This document shows, piece after piece, positions 9,592-19,989 of a DNA stretch of 64,000 nt. This DNA comes from Flectonema sp. DT1601 (lineage: Eukaryota; Euglenozoa; Diplonemea; Diplonemida; Diplonemidae). The notes beneath the pieces are model-generated. The model saw nothing but the letters and a program-made list of their open reading frames with translations, did no database searches and was not told the origin of the DNA. Positions within the stretch are counted from its first letter, which is position 1. Every line of letters starts with the position of its first letter. The stretch lies in the NCBI GenBank assembly GCA_964019425.1, contig OZ025831.1, positions 620,001-684,000 of the forward strand, written 5' to 3'. The translations under genes were made by a program, and so were the position numbers.

Positions 9592-10002
9592 TTACAGAAA
9601 CACTTACCCGAGAGTTAAACATTAGTTGTAATGACTCCAAAAGGATGATCATTAATGAGATATTGGATTGATATTTCTGTATTCATCCATTTTTTTATGG
9701 TTGCTTACGGATCCTTTTTTTAATTACACTTTATAGACCCATTTAGTCTCTCTCTTAGTTATAATATGAAGTTTTTTTTTTTTTTTTTTCCACAAAAACC
9801 TTAACGAAAAAAATGATGTTTTTACTGTTTTTTTTGGAAACTGTGTTAAATTATCAACAGGTGTTGGGGGGGAGGAGGGAACAGCAAAACTTCGTACAAA
9901 AAAGAAAAAAAAGATAAAACGATCGTTTCAACTCATTTTTTTTACAGAATAAAAGACTTCACAATTAGTTCTACTGGTAGACGTGTGAACAGCACGGGTG
10001 CG
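9592..10002. other. intergenic with poly-T and candidate acceptor
   Basis: Contains a T-run at about 9772-9790 and other homopolymers. A strong polypyrimidine tract ending TTTTTTTTACAG at 9947 lies 55 nt before the glutaminase ATG and is a candidate splice acceptor. Confidence 0.5.
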
Positions 10003-12663
10003 ATGCAGCCGAAGCCGAAGCCTCCAGCAGTAGCGAGGCGCGCGAGTGAAAAGGATTTCAGAAGAACACCAAGTACTAATGGAGGTGTAGCAGCTTCACC
10101 GAAGGCACCATCAAAACCGCAGGACATGTTGTCTGCGAGATCTACTCCAGATCCTCAAGATTCATCAAGGAATAAGAGATTACTTTTAGATACCAACTCA
10201 GTAGAAATCATTGACACCCTTGTAGCAGAATTAGTTAAGAAAAGACCACCAAAACAGATGATTGTTTCTATTTTGCAGGATATTCTCGGTCAGATGGAAG
10301 GTATTGGAGCAATGCCTGAAGCCAAACAAGCGACTTTACTATGCGAAGCAGCTGCTTCAGGAGATTCTGACTCACTGAAGGGTATGCTCGAATCAGGAGC
10401 CAATGCTACTGTTGGTGATTATGATAGACGTACTCCACTTCATTTAGCTGCTGAAGAAGGTCATTTAGGATGTGTTCAGTTATTAGTTGAACACAAGGCT
10501 GATGTAAATGCATCCGATAGGTGGGGTGCACGTCCTCTTGACGGTGCGAGACAAAATGCAAAAACCGACGTAGAGCAATTCTTAATTATTCATAAAGCAA
10601 CACCTGGTAGGATTACTAGTACGGCAGCCAATACTAGCGAACTAGTGGATTGTGTTCGACTTTGTGCATGTGCTGGTAGAGGAGACTACGGTGGATTGAA
10701 AGCACTATTAGACTCTGGTGTTGATCCTTGTCTTGAAGACTATGATTTTAGAACAGCTCTTCATCTTGCGAGTGAAGAAGGTCACAATAAGTGTGTCAAG
10801 CTCTTACTAGATCAGGGCGCAAGCATATCAGCGACTGACCGTTGGGGGACAACTCCCCTCCAAGGTGCTATCGACCACGGCCAGCGTGAAACCGCAGAAC
10901 TTCTTCGCAGTAAAGGAGCAACTCGGAGCCTTTCTCGTACTTTAAGTGAGAAGACAATAAATAAAGTTCAAGAACAGGAATCTAATGCTCTCTGTCACGC
11001 TGCTCAAAAAGGTGACATTACGGTTGTACAGAAACTGCTAACAAAGAAAGTTGATCCAAATAAAGGTGACTACGACTTACGTAGACCCCTCCACCTTGCA
11101 TGTGAAGAAGGTCATCTTGATGTTGTTCAACTGTTAGTTGAAAATGAAGCTAATGTGAATGCTAAGGATCGATGGGGAAATACTCCACTTTCAGGTGCTC
11201 TTCACAACACTCATAATGACATAGTTTCATTCCTAAAGGATGCTGGTGCTGAGCAGGAAAAGAATGTTGAACGTGTTGTTGATTTAAACAAAAGAGCAAC
11301 AGCTTTCTTTGAAGCAACTCTCCGTCTCCTAGACCTTCCAAAAGAACGGGCTGTACCAGTCGCAGCTCTGATGATGAGACTGAAAGAAGAGTTTGGTTTT
11401 GATTTGAAGCGTCACAAAGTTCTGATGGATGAAATCTCACAGTTCATCATTCCGCGTAATCACGAGTCTGTTGCGGATTGTTTTGGTGGAGATTACACTT
11501 CCGTAGATGAATTTATAAAAGGACTCAATAGTGCAGACTATCCCTTCACTGTAATTGATAAGAATGGTTTGGTTGTTATTGATGACTGTGTTGCAGCTAT
11601 CTTAGGCAAAGACACTCCTCAGAATTACCAACAAACTACAATCCTGCGAAGTGTGTTGTTAGATCGGTTGTCAGTACCGTCGTGGAGTCATTTTATAAGA
11701 AATGTTTCAACAATCTTTGATGAGGTGTTAGCAGGTGAGAATTCTGGTCAAAATGCTCAATATATTCCTGAGTTGAGGGATGCTGATTCGGCTCCTTTTG
11801 CTCTTGCGGTTTGTACTTCGGAAGGGCAAGAGTGTCTTTTTGGGAATGCTGAAGACTTCTTCTCTGTTCAATCAACTGGTAAAACATTTGCCTACTCCAT
11901 GGCACTGCAACAATTCGGAAAAGAAGAAGTTCATAAGTACGTTGGTCAAGAGCCAAGTGGAAGAGCTTTCAACGACTTTACGCTAACCCGTTCAGGGAAT
12001 CCATTTAACCCAGTTACTAATGCAGGGAGTATTGTAACATGTTCAATGGTCACTCCTGAGTTAGAGTTAGATATTGAAAAAAGACTTCAGTCTTACAAAG
12101 ACTTTCTTAGCTGTCTCAGCGGAGGTGACGAAATCGGAGACTGCCTCGACGTTTTCAAAAGTGAGCAAGAATGCGCCTTTCGTAATTTTGCTCTCGCGAA
12201 TTTCATGAAAGCTGAGGAAACATTTCCTCCTTCAGTCGACACCCATGAGCAAATAGAAGGTGCTGTAAACTTTTATCTTAGAGTTTGCAGTACCCGTGTA
12301 TCCACTTCTATATTGTCTCGCATAGCTGGTACTTATTCAAACGTTGGTGTTTGTCCTTTCACTGGTCAACGATGCCTTAATGAGACTGAAGTAAAGCAAA
12401 CGCTACAGATATTATTTTCATGTGGTATGTACGACTACTCAGGAGAGTGGGCGTGTACTATTGGAATGCCTGCAAAGTCTGGAGTGTCTGGTAATATTTT
12501 TATTGTCGTTCCTGGAGTTCTGGGAATGTGTGTTTGGTCTCCCAAGCTCGACGTCATCGGTAACAGCGTCAGGGGAATCGAACTGGCAAAACAATTCTCA
12601 GAAAAATTTCGATTTTCTCTCATCGAAACCCTCTTGCGTCAGAAGGATGCTACCACGTCTTAA
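10003..12663 (+). CDS. glutaminase with N-terminal ankyrin modules
   Basis: 886-residue enzyme of the glutaminase (GLS/GlsA) family, which hydrolyses glutamine to glutamate and ammonia. The catalytic domain is C-terminal (about 558-875) with AQYIPEL, the S-x-x-K motif QSTGK (Ser624, Lys627), EPSGRAFN, NPVTNAGSI, CGMYDYSGEW and PAKSGVSGNI, so it should be active. A helical segment just before it (about 430-490, ATAFFEATLRLLDL) fits the EF-hand-like region that precedes glutaminase in animals. Residues 112-420 hold three ankyrin pairs, each with the signature DYD-x-R-x-x-LHLA-x-EEGH...DRWG-x-x-PL. Animal glutaminases carry a single such module after the catalytic domain, so position and number differ here. 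The first 60 residues are Pro/Ser/Arg-rich; a mitochondrial targeting role is possible but unproven. Start chosen at the first ATG (MQPKPKPP). Confidence 0.95.
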   Translation: MQPKPKPPAVARRASEKDFRRTPSTNGGVAASPKAPSKPQDMLSARSTPDPQDSSRNKRLLLDTNSVEIIDTLVAELVKKRPPKQMIVSILQDILGQMEGIGAMPEAKQATLLCEAAASGDSDSLKGMLESGANATVGDYDRRTPLHLAAEEGHLGCVQLLVEHKADVNASDRWGARPLDGARQNAKTDVEQFLIIHKATPGRITSTAANTSELVDCVRLCACAGRGDYGGLKALLDSGVDPCLEDYDFRTALHLASEEGHNKCVKLLLDQGASISATDRWGTTPLQGAIDHGQRETAELLRSKGATRSLSRTLSEKTINKVQEQESNALCHAAQKGDITVVQKLLTKKVDPNKGDYDLRRPLHLACEEGHLDVVQLLVENEANVNAKDRWGNTPLSGALHNTHNDIVSFLKDAGAEQEKNVERVVDLNKRATAFFEATLRLLDLPKERAVPVAALMMRLKEEFGFDLKRHKVLMDEISQFIIPRNHESVADCFGGDYTSVDEFIKGLNSADYPFTVIDKNGLVVIDDCVAAILGKDTPQNYQQTTILRSVLLDRLSVPSWSHFIRNVSTIFDEVLAGENSGQNAQYIPELRDADSAPFALAVCTSEGQECLFGNAEDFFSVQSTGKTFAYSMALQQFGKEEVHKYVGQEPSGRAFNDFTLTRSGNPFNPVTNAGSIVTCSMVTPELELDIEKRLQSYKDFLSCLSGGDEIGDCLDVFKSEQECAFRNFALANFMKAEETFPPSVDTHEQIEGAVNFYLRVCSTRVSTSILSRIAGTYSNVGVCPFTGQRCLNETEVKQTLQILFSCGMYDYSGEWACTIGMPAKSGVSGNIFIVVPGVLGMCVWSPKLDVIGNSVRGIELAKQFSEKFRFSLIETLLRQKDATTS

Positions 12664-13832
12664 CACTAAAAAAAAAAAATCTGTATTATTTTTTTTAGTT
12701 CACTCTGATGGAATATTTCTTCAGTCAGACCCCCTTTTTTATCACCATAGTCACTGTATCCTCAACAGATGTTAAACCATCGCTATGTTAACGCGATACA
12801 AAACAGTTGTATTTTACAAATTCAAACATTCAACCCCCCCTTTTTATTTTTTATTTTTGCATGTATCTACTGCTCTTGTAATAAAATTATTGTTGTATTC
12901 CTTGGGTAGGGTTGTAGCTCATCCATACTAGCCTCGAGTCATTTTTTGTTTACCACGGTATTCTCTTCTTTTTGGTTGTAAAACAGCCACAACGCTGCCA
13001 CCAATGGAAGAATACTTGCTGGGTAGTCTTCGTTTTTTCTGTATTTTGTTTTTATCATTTTTGGTTAGTAAAACGGACGGGTCATTCAGTTTTTAATCAC
13101 ACACAGTCGGGTTATGGGACTTGTCTAACGGGCAGTCAAATCACTGCTTGTAATGATACTTATGATGAGAAGAAACTTCTATGAACCTTTCCAATTTTTA
13201 TTATTGTATTATTGTAGTCCTGGAAAGGATACACGTGGTCATTGTTAACACATGAAATAATTTATCGAAAAAAAAAAAATACGAACGTTATTTCCCTTTT
13301 TGTTGTTTTATGTTTTAGCTAAAGGAAATCGCTCCTATTTATTTGTAGGGTAAATATGTTTTGTATTTGTCTCTTTTAGTCTTTCTTGTCCTCTGTACAG
13401 CAGGGCATCACAAACGATTGATAATAAGCGTGTGCCAAATTTTTTGAGTGATTCAGATTTTTTGTAGCAACATCCTAAAAACAGCAGGCATTTCATAATT
13501 AAAATAACTTTTTCTTGTTGTTGTTTTTATGAAATCATTTTTCCTTCCTGCTAAACTACTAATCCAAGTTGTAGCTAAAAAACAGAGCTCATGGGCGTCT
13601 AACCTTAAGCATGGAGATAATCTGTTATTTCCCCCCTCCCATCTTTTCTTTCTGTCGTTTGTTAGTACCCTGCGTTCAGATCGGTACTGTGGTGTGAAGT
13701 TAATCTATACTGCGGTTCCAGTAGCTTTTTTTCAAGTAAGTCATTTGGAATTTTTTTTTTTTTTTTTTTTGAGATTTTTTCTTAATTTCACTATTATTAT
13801 TTTTTTCATCCCAAAGGCAACAGCAGAAAAGG

Positions 13833-13863
<31 letters not shown>
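12664..13863. other. 1.2-kb intergenic, homopolymer-rich
   Basis: No convincing gene. Holds a C-run near 12834-12840, A-run 13268-13280, T-run 13750-13770 and a 29-nt A-run (13833-13861) ending at the next gene's start. An open frame from ATG 13529 runs 117 codons but ends in Phe and Lys homopolymers. A GTAAGT (13735) to CCCAAAG (13816) pair could be a leader intron of the next gene. Confidence 0.45.
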
Positions 13864-14289
13864 ATGGATAACGTCGTGTTAGTTATAGTGCTATGCATGT
13901 ATGTATTGCTTTGTTGTTTTTTTTTCATCTTGTGAATCAATCAGTGTGATGAAGGAAAAAAAAAAAAGAAAACATTAACATAACTTAAATAACATAACTT
14001 CAGCATCGTGTTGATGTTCTTCGCTGTAGTCGTGTCAGTGTTGTACTACTACCGTAACAGTCAAAATGCGGAAGAGGAATTTGATGAAGCCACTGACCCA
14101 GAGCCTCAAATTGTTGGTGAGCAACCACTTCTTCATGACGGTGGAAGAAAGGGAACGGGTAGCTTTAAGTCAGGTTCGATGTACAACAATTCACCACGCG
14201 GTGATCTCTTTGGTGATGTGGGTGATATTCCGAGAACCCCAGGAACTGGTTCTGTGTTTACTGGATCCGCAACAGGAAGAAAGAGACTC

Positions 14290-14326
<37 letters not shown>

Positions 14327-14624
14327 CGTTTTCTAATTTAAAACTTCCTAACACTCAAAAACAGGATCAATCTCTCAGAGAAAGTCGTTCGTTCAGAGAC
14401 AACCAAAGTCAGAAGATAGGTCGCATTGGTAGCAATTACTCCCCACCAAAGCGTAGAAGGTATGTTAATTGGTTATTACTCGTAAGCTAGAGAGAATTTC
14501 ATGTAATAATAAAAAAAACAGCCCGTTGACCACTCCTGAGATTAACGGTTCTCAGAACCCTTCACCACTAATTACTTCACCTCTGGGTGGTAACCCATTG
14601 AGTAGCAAACAAGAACATTTGTAG
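13864..14624 (+). CDS. single-pass membrane protein, four exons
   Basis: Exons 13864-13898, 14004-14289, 14365-14459 and 14522-14624 join to a 172-residue protein; all four are needed and the frame holds through every junction. Donors are GTATGT, GTATGA and GTATGT; the second intron carries a 31-nt T-run and the first both T- and A-runs. Exons 1 and 2 together encode one hydrophobic helix (VVLVIVLCIIVLMFFAVVVS, then VLYYYR), with no charged residue beyond Asp2 before it, so an uncleaved signal anchor is likely. The remainder is an acidic then basic Ser/Pro/Gly-rich tail with TP and SP sites (DIPRTPGTG, NYSPPKRRSP, TTPEING), likely phosphorylated. Family not recognised. Confidence 0.82.
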
Positions 14625-15939
14625 ATATAGTTTGTTGGTGTTAATCCCGTTTTTGTCGTTATTTCCCCGATTGTTATTTTTTGTTCGCTGAAGGTTAGTC
14701 TGAAATTTTGAAACGTGTATTTCGTACTAGTTATTTAATCTTTTGTCACGCATTTTAGTATTGTTGCAGAGCTACGTTTTATTCATAGCGCAATAACTGT
14801 TTTGTGAAGACACGTGAGGCGGTACGAGATTCATAATTCTTTCACGGTTTAATTTAGCACAAAAAAACCTCCTTAAATGGGGGAAGACCCCAATCGAACA
14901 ATGCATCTAGGTTGTAGGGTTTTCACTTGCATCTTCACTGGCGCAAGTCACTCCGATGCGATATAAAAAAAAAAAAAAAAAAAAAAAAAGGGAACACATC
15001 CAATAAATCGTTAAATACACAATATTCTCATAAGTGATAACCCTCTGTTGATTTTATCTGTATCATCGGGTTGGAGGCAGTCTGCTTCACATAATTACTC
15101 CCTTGTTCGAGGCACCCGGTGATGCCCACGTCAAATCCCATTTTCTGCATGTTAGAAAAATTGTTGGGTACAGAGGGCCGTATCTCGTGGGAAACTCGTT
15201 TTATTGATAAAGAGTGTGTTGATTTTCTGATTTCAGGTTTCGCTCGAATCGTTCGACACTTCAGTTGAGCGACATTTCTTGTGGTTTTTTTTCCCCTCCC
15301 TCACTGTTCTATGTAGAAGGATATCTTTGTTGTAGTCGAGCTCATTCGCATGGTATTCAGATCCCATGAGACCCCCATACAAGAAATAATCCGTTTTGTT
15401 TCGTTCTGTAGTTTCTATGTTATTATTATTTACGTTCCTTCCTCTCGGGAGGTTCTTTTTTTTTTTTTTCTTTTTTTTTAAAATAAAACTTGTTTCATTT
15501 ACCGAAATTCCTTTATAGACTAGTGATAAGTGAAGCAAGTTAATCGCAGCAAGGGTCATGTTTTTGGAGGCATATCAATCATTATCCCAAAAAAAAAAAG
15601 AAGCGTAAAACCCTTTTTTCTCCTCCCCCTTCGTTTTCCAAAGATTAAAAGGTGGCTCGATGCACGATGTGGTGAAAAATACACCAAAGTTCGCACCCAG
15701 TACCCCTTCGTAAAGGAAATCTAATTCAGAGATGGACATCCTTTACGGAGCTATTGTCATCATGGATTGTGTAAAGGATAGTTTATTTTCTTCCGGATAT
15801 TCCAATAACGTCATACTGCAACTGCGTTTCCAAGAAATTCTGTGAACAGAATTCGGGAAGCTTCGGCGCATTGACCTATTTGTAACTTATTCGGGAAAAG
15901 AATATTGGAAATCGCCCTAAAAGTGGTGTTTAGGTTAAT

Positions 15940-15970
<31 letters not shown>

Positions 15971-17137
15971 TGCGTTTTTTTTTTTTTTTTTTGGTTTCCT
16001 CGTATTTTTTTTTTCGTGTCCTTTATTCTTAAGTAGAACAACAAAGTAATGCCAGCGAACAGGAAACAATTTTTTTTTTTATTTTTATTTTTTTTTATTT
16101 TAATTTTTATAATTTGGTATTTGTTAGTCTTTCCTTATACATCATTCACCACACCCGTTACCCTGCCCTGCTACCTTTGACATAGGCGACTATCGCGACT
16201 TTTTTATTACAAATTCGGAGACCTGAAGACAAGCAGGTTACATACAACCACACACACACAGACACACAGCATTTTTTTTATTAACAGGAAAACCTTCTTG
16301 TTGATTGGGAATCCTCACGTTCAGGTGATTCATACGAGTTACGTATTCATACCGGGTTGTTATAATGCGATTTGTGTGAATGATCTTCTTTTTTTTCTCT
16401 TTTTTTTTGACTGAAATACGGAATCCCTGGCTTTGATAAGTAGTCGTGACACGCTGTGTGGGTTCGGAAATCGAATACATATTGCAAATCAATGTGTCCG
16501 ATGAAACCCGATTCTGCCGAAATCATAAATGTATCCTCTCTAACAACAAACAGTTTTCCGTTTATCTACTTTTTCCCTTCATATCCATTCTTTGCTTTAA
16601 TTGTAGTCACAGGAGGAGAAATGGGATGACCCACTTTAGTTGTGGTCTGAAGCTTACAAGTGTTTTATAACGTTGTGCTAAGCTCGGTTGAGTCCTCTTT
16701 CTTCTTTATTCTTTTGTTCATCAAAAAATTCTTTTTGCTGGGCGCTCGGGAACAGCAACGGAAACTATTTTTTTTTTTTTTTTTTTTTTTTGTGTGTTTT
16801 TCCTTCTCTGACGGAGACACTCTGAATGTTTTTTGAGCAGTCTCACAGTCGTATTGATCTAGCCGATAATGGCTGGGAACTATACTTTGTCCCACACAAG
16901 TAGAACTTTATACGTTGTCCGACTAAGTTAGTTAATGAGCCATAGGTATCACTCTTTATTATTCAGACTTAACTTATTCCTTATTGGTTGTTGTTGTTGG
17001 ATTGCGAAGGTTACTTTATTTTCTTTCGATACTTCTCACCAATTGAAACCCATCCCCCAGTCCCGTTTATGCGAATAGTGTTGTGTTTCGTGTTAATAAA
17101 TTAAAATAATATTTTAATCTCAAAAGTTAACTATGTG
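14625..17137. other. 2.5-kb stretch without recognised genes
   Basis: Alternates homopolymers (A-run 14965-14988; T-runs near 15458-15478, 15976-15992, 16069-16100 and 16769-16790) with islands of complex sequence at about 14640-14960, 15010-15420, 15600-15910 and 16130-16700. I see no GTATGT donors, no long frames free of homopolymer codons, and no tRNA or snRNA signature. Small inverted repeats exist (ATTCTG/CAGAAT at about 15837-15852; ACTTGC/GCAAGT near 14925-14949). A short CA repeat lies at 16247-16266. Confidence 0.45.
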
Positions 17138-19741
17138 ATGTCTGTAATCGACAGATCTATAGACAAGTTAGAAGCGAATGGAGAAGGTCTCGGTCTACGC
17201 CGTCGCTTTATTGTAAATGATGATGAGCTGATGCAACTGATGACTAAAGTTAGAGAGAGCGATGAGATGTTTGGAAAAATAGAAAACAGATCAACAACAC
17301 CCCGACGACAGACTATGTCTTCTCAGGTTACTAGTGAAGAAGTATGTTGTTTATTAGGGAAAATGAGAGCTTCTGAGGAACATAACAGCGCTCAACAAGA
17401 AACTATTGCAATGCTGACATCCGAAAATTCTCAACTTCGTACTCTCATTACTGCTAATGAAGAAGCGCATAATATTGATCGAGAGAACTACTTCACAGCT
17501 ACGAACGAATTATCAATTCGCAATCAACTCCTTGAATCTCTGCAGGGGGAGGCTTCGGCACTAACAACTCAGGCACACTCTCTGGAACTGGAACTGAGTA
17601 AGTCTGAAAAGATAAGAATCAGACAGCGAGCTGAGCTATCATCACATTTAACGGTAAGAGCTAATCAAGAGACAGTAATTCAAAAACTTGAGAAGAAACT
17701 GAACCTCAACCTTCTTGCGACCCTTGAAGAAGCTGTCTCCAACCTCACAGTTGACAACACAGCATTAGCAGAACAGCATTTTTCAATATCTTGTGAAAAC
17801 AACAAGATGTCTGCATTACTACAGCAAATGCAACAAGACATCGACTCTGCAACTCACCGCAATATCGAACTCCAAGAAACAAGTGAATCCTGTGTCAGGG
17901 AGTATCGTCAAGTAAGGGAACAACTTATGGAACTTCAGGCGGAATGTAAATTCCTGAGACACCAAAAGGGAGCAGTTCAATCGGCTGAGTTCCAGCAACT
18001 CCTCACTGAACACGGTGGTCTACAAGCGGATTATCAAAGTTTAAAAGTTGACTACACAGGTCTGCTTAATGAAAACCAGTCTTCACGGTTACAAGAAGAT
18101 CAGAATCTGCTCTCAAAATACGCACTCCTTCAGACAGACATTCAACATCTTGAAAATGAAAATATTAAACTTCGCGACGAACGAAATCAAGTAGACGATC
18201 AGTTTTGTCTTCTCAGAAAGCAAATGGCCTCGTGGTCGAGGGAGGAGAGCAATTACCAAAAACTATTCGCAAAGTATGCTCATCTTCGAACTGACTTTGA
18301 ACGTCTTGAGAAGGAAAATATTCAACTAAAAAAGCAATCGATGTCCGCAAGGGAAAGTGATTGCCTGCTCTCAGATATTCAAAGTAAACTAAAACATGTT
18401 GAAGATGAAAATATTATTCTTCACAACGAACGCAGTCATCTCAAAGAGCAGCTGGCGAAGTGCAAGGACATGGAACCCGACCGACTTGAAATTACAAAAA
18501 GAGATATCAACAGCGAAGACCGCATCCAATACGGACGTCTGGAAGAGGAAAATGCCACCATGAGAAATGAGCTAAGCAATGCGGCCTCAACAATAAGACA
18601 GCTGCAAACGGAGTTAACGAATCAATTAGAGGAAGTTACTTCCTTGCGAAGTGAGAATGGTCTGCTAACTGGCAGGTGTCAACGAAAGATTGAAAAGTAC
18701 GAACAGTTGCAATCGAAATTCATCACCGTGCAGTCTGAGAACGAGCGAATGAAGAAAGAACAACAATCCGCCCAGCAATCAGTTCCAGTTGAGGAGCATT
18801 TGAAACTCGCAGAGCAGACTAAGTATCTTTCTCAACAATATGATGACCTCCTCGCTAACTATATCTCCTTACAAGACGTGCGTTGTAAAGACGATGAGGA
18901 CATTCGAAAACTCAACGATGCGTTGCTAACCCGGTCGGGAAATAATAATCTCTCTCAGTCAATTATAGCTCCAAGGGTACCACAAGTAAGCCTTGGTAGT
19001 GAAACCTTCTCGGCACTCGTGTCTGATATTCCGACAGCAAAGAATGCTTCGAATGCTTCGTTCTTCGAAGGAATGACAAAGGAACTCATAAATCTCACGG
19101 AGCAGTTCCCAAAACGTATCACTGCCCCAACTGAAATCGGCTCAGATTGCCAGAGGCAGAAACTGATTCATTCTCCATCGATGAGTAATCAGTTTCCTTA
19201 CAAACAGTTATTCAGTGACGATGTTGCGGGGACACCAGCACCTACACCACAGTCTGCAGACCAGCTTCCCCATCCTTGTAAAAGTAGCACAGAGAGTGAT
19301 ATTTATATATCTAATAGAAGTACCCCAACTGGAGTAAGTCTCAAGGATGATAAAGTTCTACAGAGGGGATTGTTCGACCTGGTTAATCCTACACCTAAAT
19401 ACTTTCCTCTATCAGAAATAACGAATACACCAGTTGTTAATCGTCAGGAAGATTTGACATCAGAAAGTACCTTCCTGGGTCTGGTACTAAATGGATCTCA
19501 AGTAGTAAATGTTAAAGTTGGATGTTCTGCTTATCGATGTGGAATACGAAAAGGTGATAACATTGTTTCTATTGCTGGGTATCACACCACAGAATTACTT
19601 TCTATTCAAGCTGCACTACTCACTATGTCAACCGTTCAAATAGCGACTAACAGTATTCCCTCTGGAGTTGATATCTCTCTGGGTAAGAAACCAAAACACT
19701 GCTGGGTACCCAGTTCTGAGAAACATTTAACCATTCTGTGA
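17138..19741 (+). CDS. long coiled-coil protein with C-terminal PDZ-like domain
   Basis: 867 residues, intronless. After about 30 residues the chain is almost continuous coiled coil to about residue 620, with repeated Leu/Gln/Glu heptads and recurring asparagine-containing blocks such as FERLEKENIQLKKQ and LQHLENENIKLRDE-like segments, implying internal duplication. A low-complexity Ser/Thr/Pro linker follows. The last 90 residues (from about 778: TFLGLVLNGS...CGIRKGDNIVSIAGYHTTEL) match a PDZ-like fold, including the conserved A/G-x-x-x-G-x-R-x-G-D-x-I-x-x-I turn. A cytoskeletal or Golgi/centrosomal scaffold is inferred from architecture alone. I start at the second ATG of ATGTGATG (17133-17140): the first is immediately followed by TGA. 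Confidence 0.85.
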   Translation: MSVIDRSIDKLEANGEGLGLRRRFIVNDDELMQLMTKVRESDEMFGKIENRSTTPRRQTMSSQVTSEEVCCLLGKMRASEEHNSAQQETIAMLTSENSQLRTLITANEEAHNIDRENYFTATNELSIRNQLLESLQGEASALTTQAHSLELELSKSEKIRIRQRAELSSHLTVRANQETVIQKLEKKLNLNLLATLEEAVSNLTVDNTALAEQHFSISCENNKMSALLQQMQQDIDSATHRNIELQETSESCVREYRQVREQLMELQAECKFLRHQKGAVQSAEFQQLLTEHGGLQADYQSLKVDYTGLLNENQSSRLQEDQNLLSKYALLQTDIQHLENENIKLRDERNQVDDQFCLLRKQMASWSREESNYQKLFAKYAHLRTDFERLEKENIQLKKQSMSARESDCLLSDIQSKLKHVEDENIILHNERSHLKEQLAKCKDMEPDRLEITKRDINSEDRIQYGRLEEENATMRNELSNAASTIRQLQTELTNQLEEVTSLRSENGLLTGRCQRKIEKYEQLQSKFITVQSENERMKKEQQSAQQSVPVEEHLKLAEQTKYLSQQYDDLLANYISLQDVRCKDDEDIRKLNDALLTRSGNNNLSQSIIAPRVPQVSLGSETFSALVSDIPTAKNASNASFFEGMTKELINLTEQFPKRITAPTEIGSDCQRQKLIHSPSMSNQFPYKQLFSDDVAGTPAPTPQSADQLPHPCKSSTESDIYISNRSTPTGVSLKDDKVLQRGLFDLVNPTPKYFPLSEITNTPVVNRQEDLTSESTFLGLVLNGSQVVNVKVGCSAYRCGIRKGDNIVSIAGYHTTELLSIQAALLTMSTVQIATNSIPSGVDISLGKKPKHCWVPSSEKHLTIL

Positions 19742-19989
19742 AGTATATGTTATAGCATTCCTGTAATTCACTTTTGTTTTTAGATTATATTATTATAGAT
19801 TTCATGTTTTAAGGGAGTGAGAGAGTGACGGTTATTAATTGTATTTTTATTTTATCATCAGGCTGATTGAATGTGAACCAACTATCGTAAAGTAATTGAC
19901 CATTAACATTATAATCGATGACTACCATAACGTAACATAGTCTATTTTAAACCTTTATAGGCAATGTAGTATCACAGTCGTACTAAAAG

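Noticed and set aside
13529-13882. 117-codon ORF upstream of the four-exon membrane protein
   Set aside because: Second half is read from T-runs and A-runs (Phe and Lys stretches) and it overlaps the next gene's start; most likely leader or spacer.
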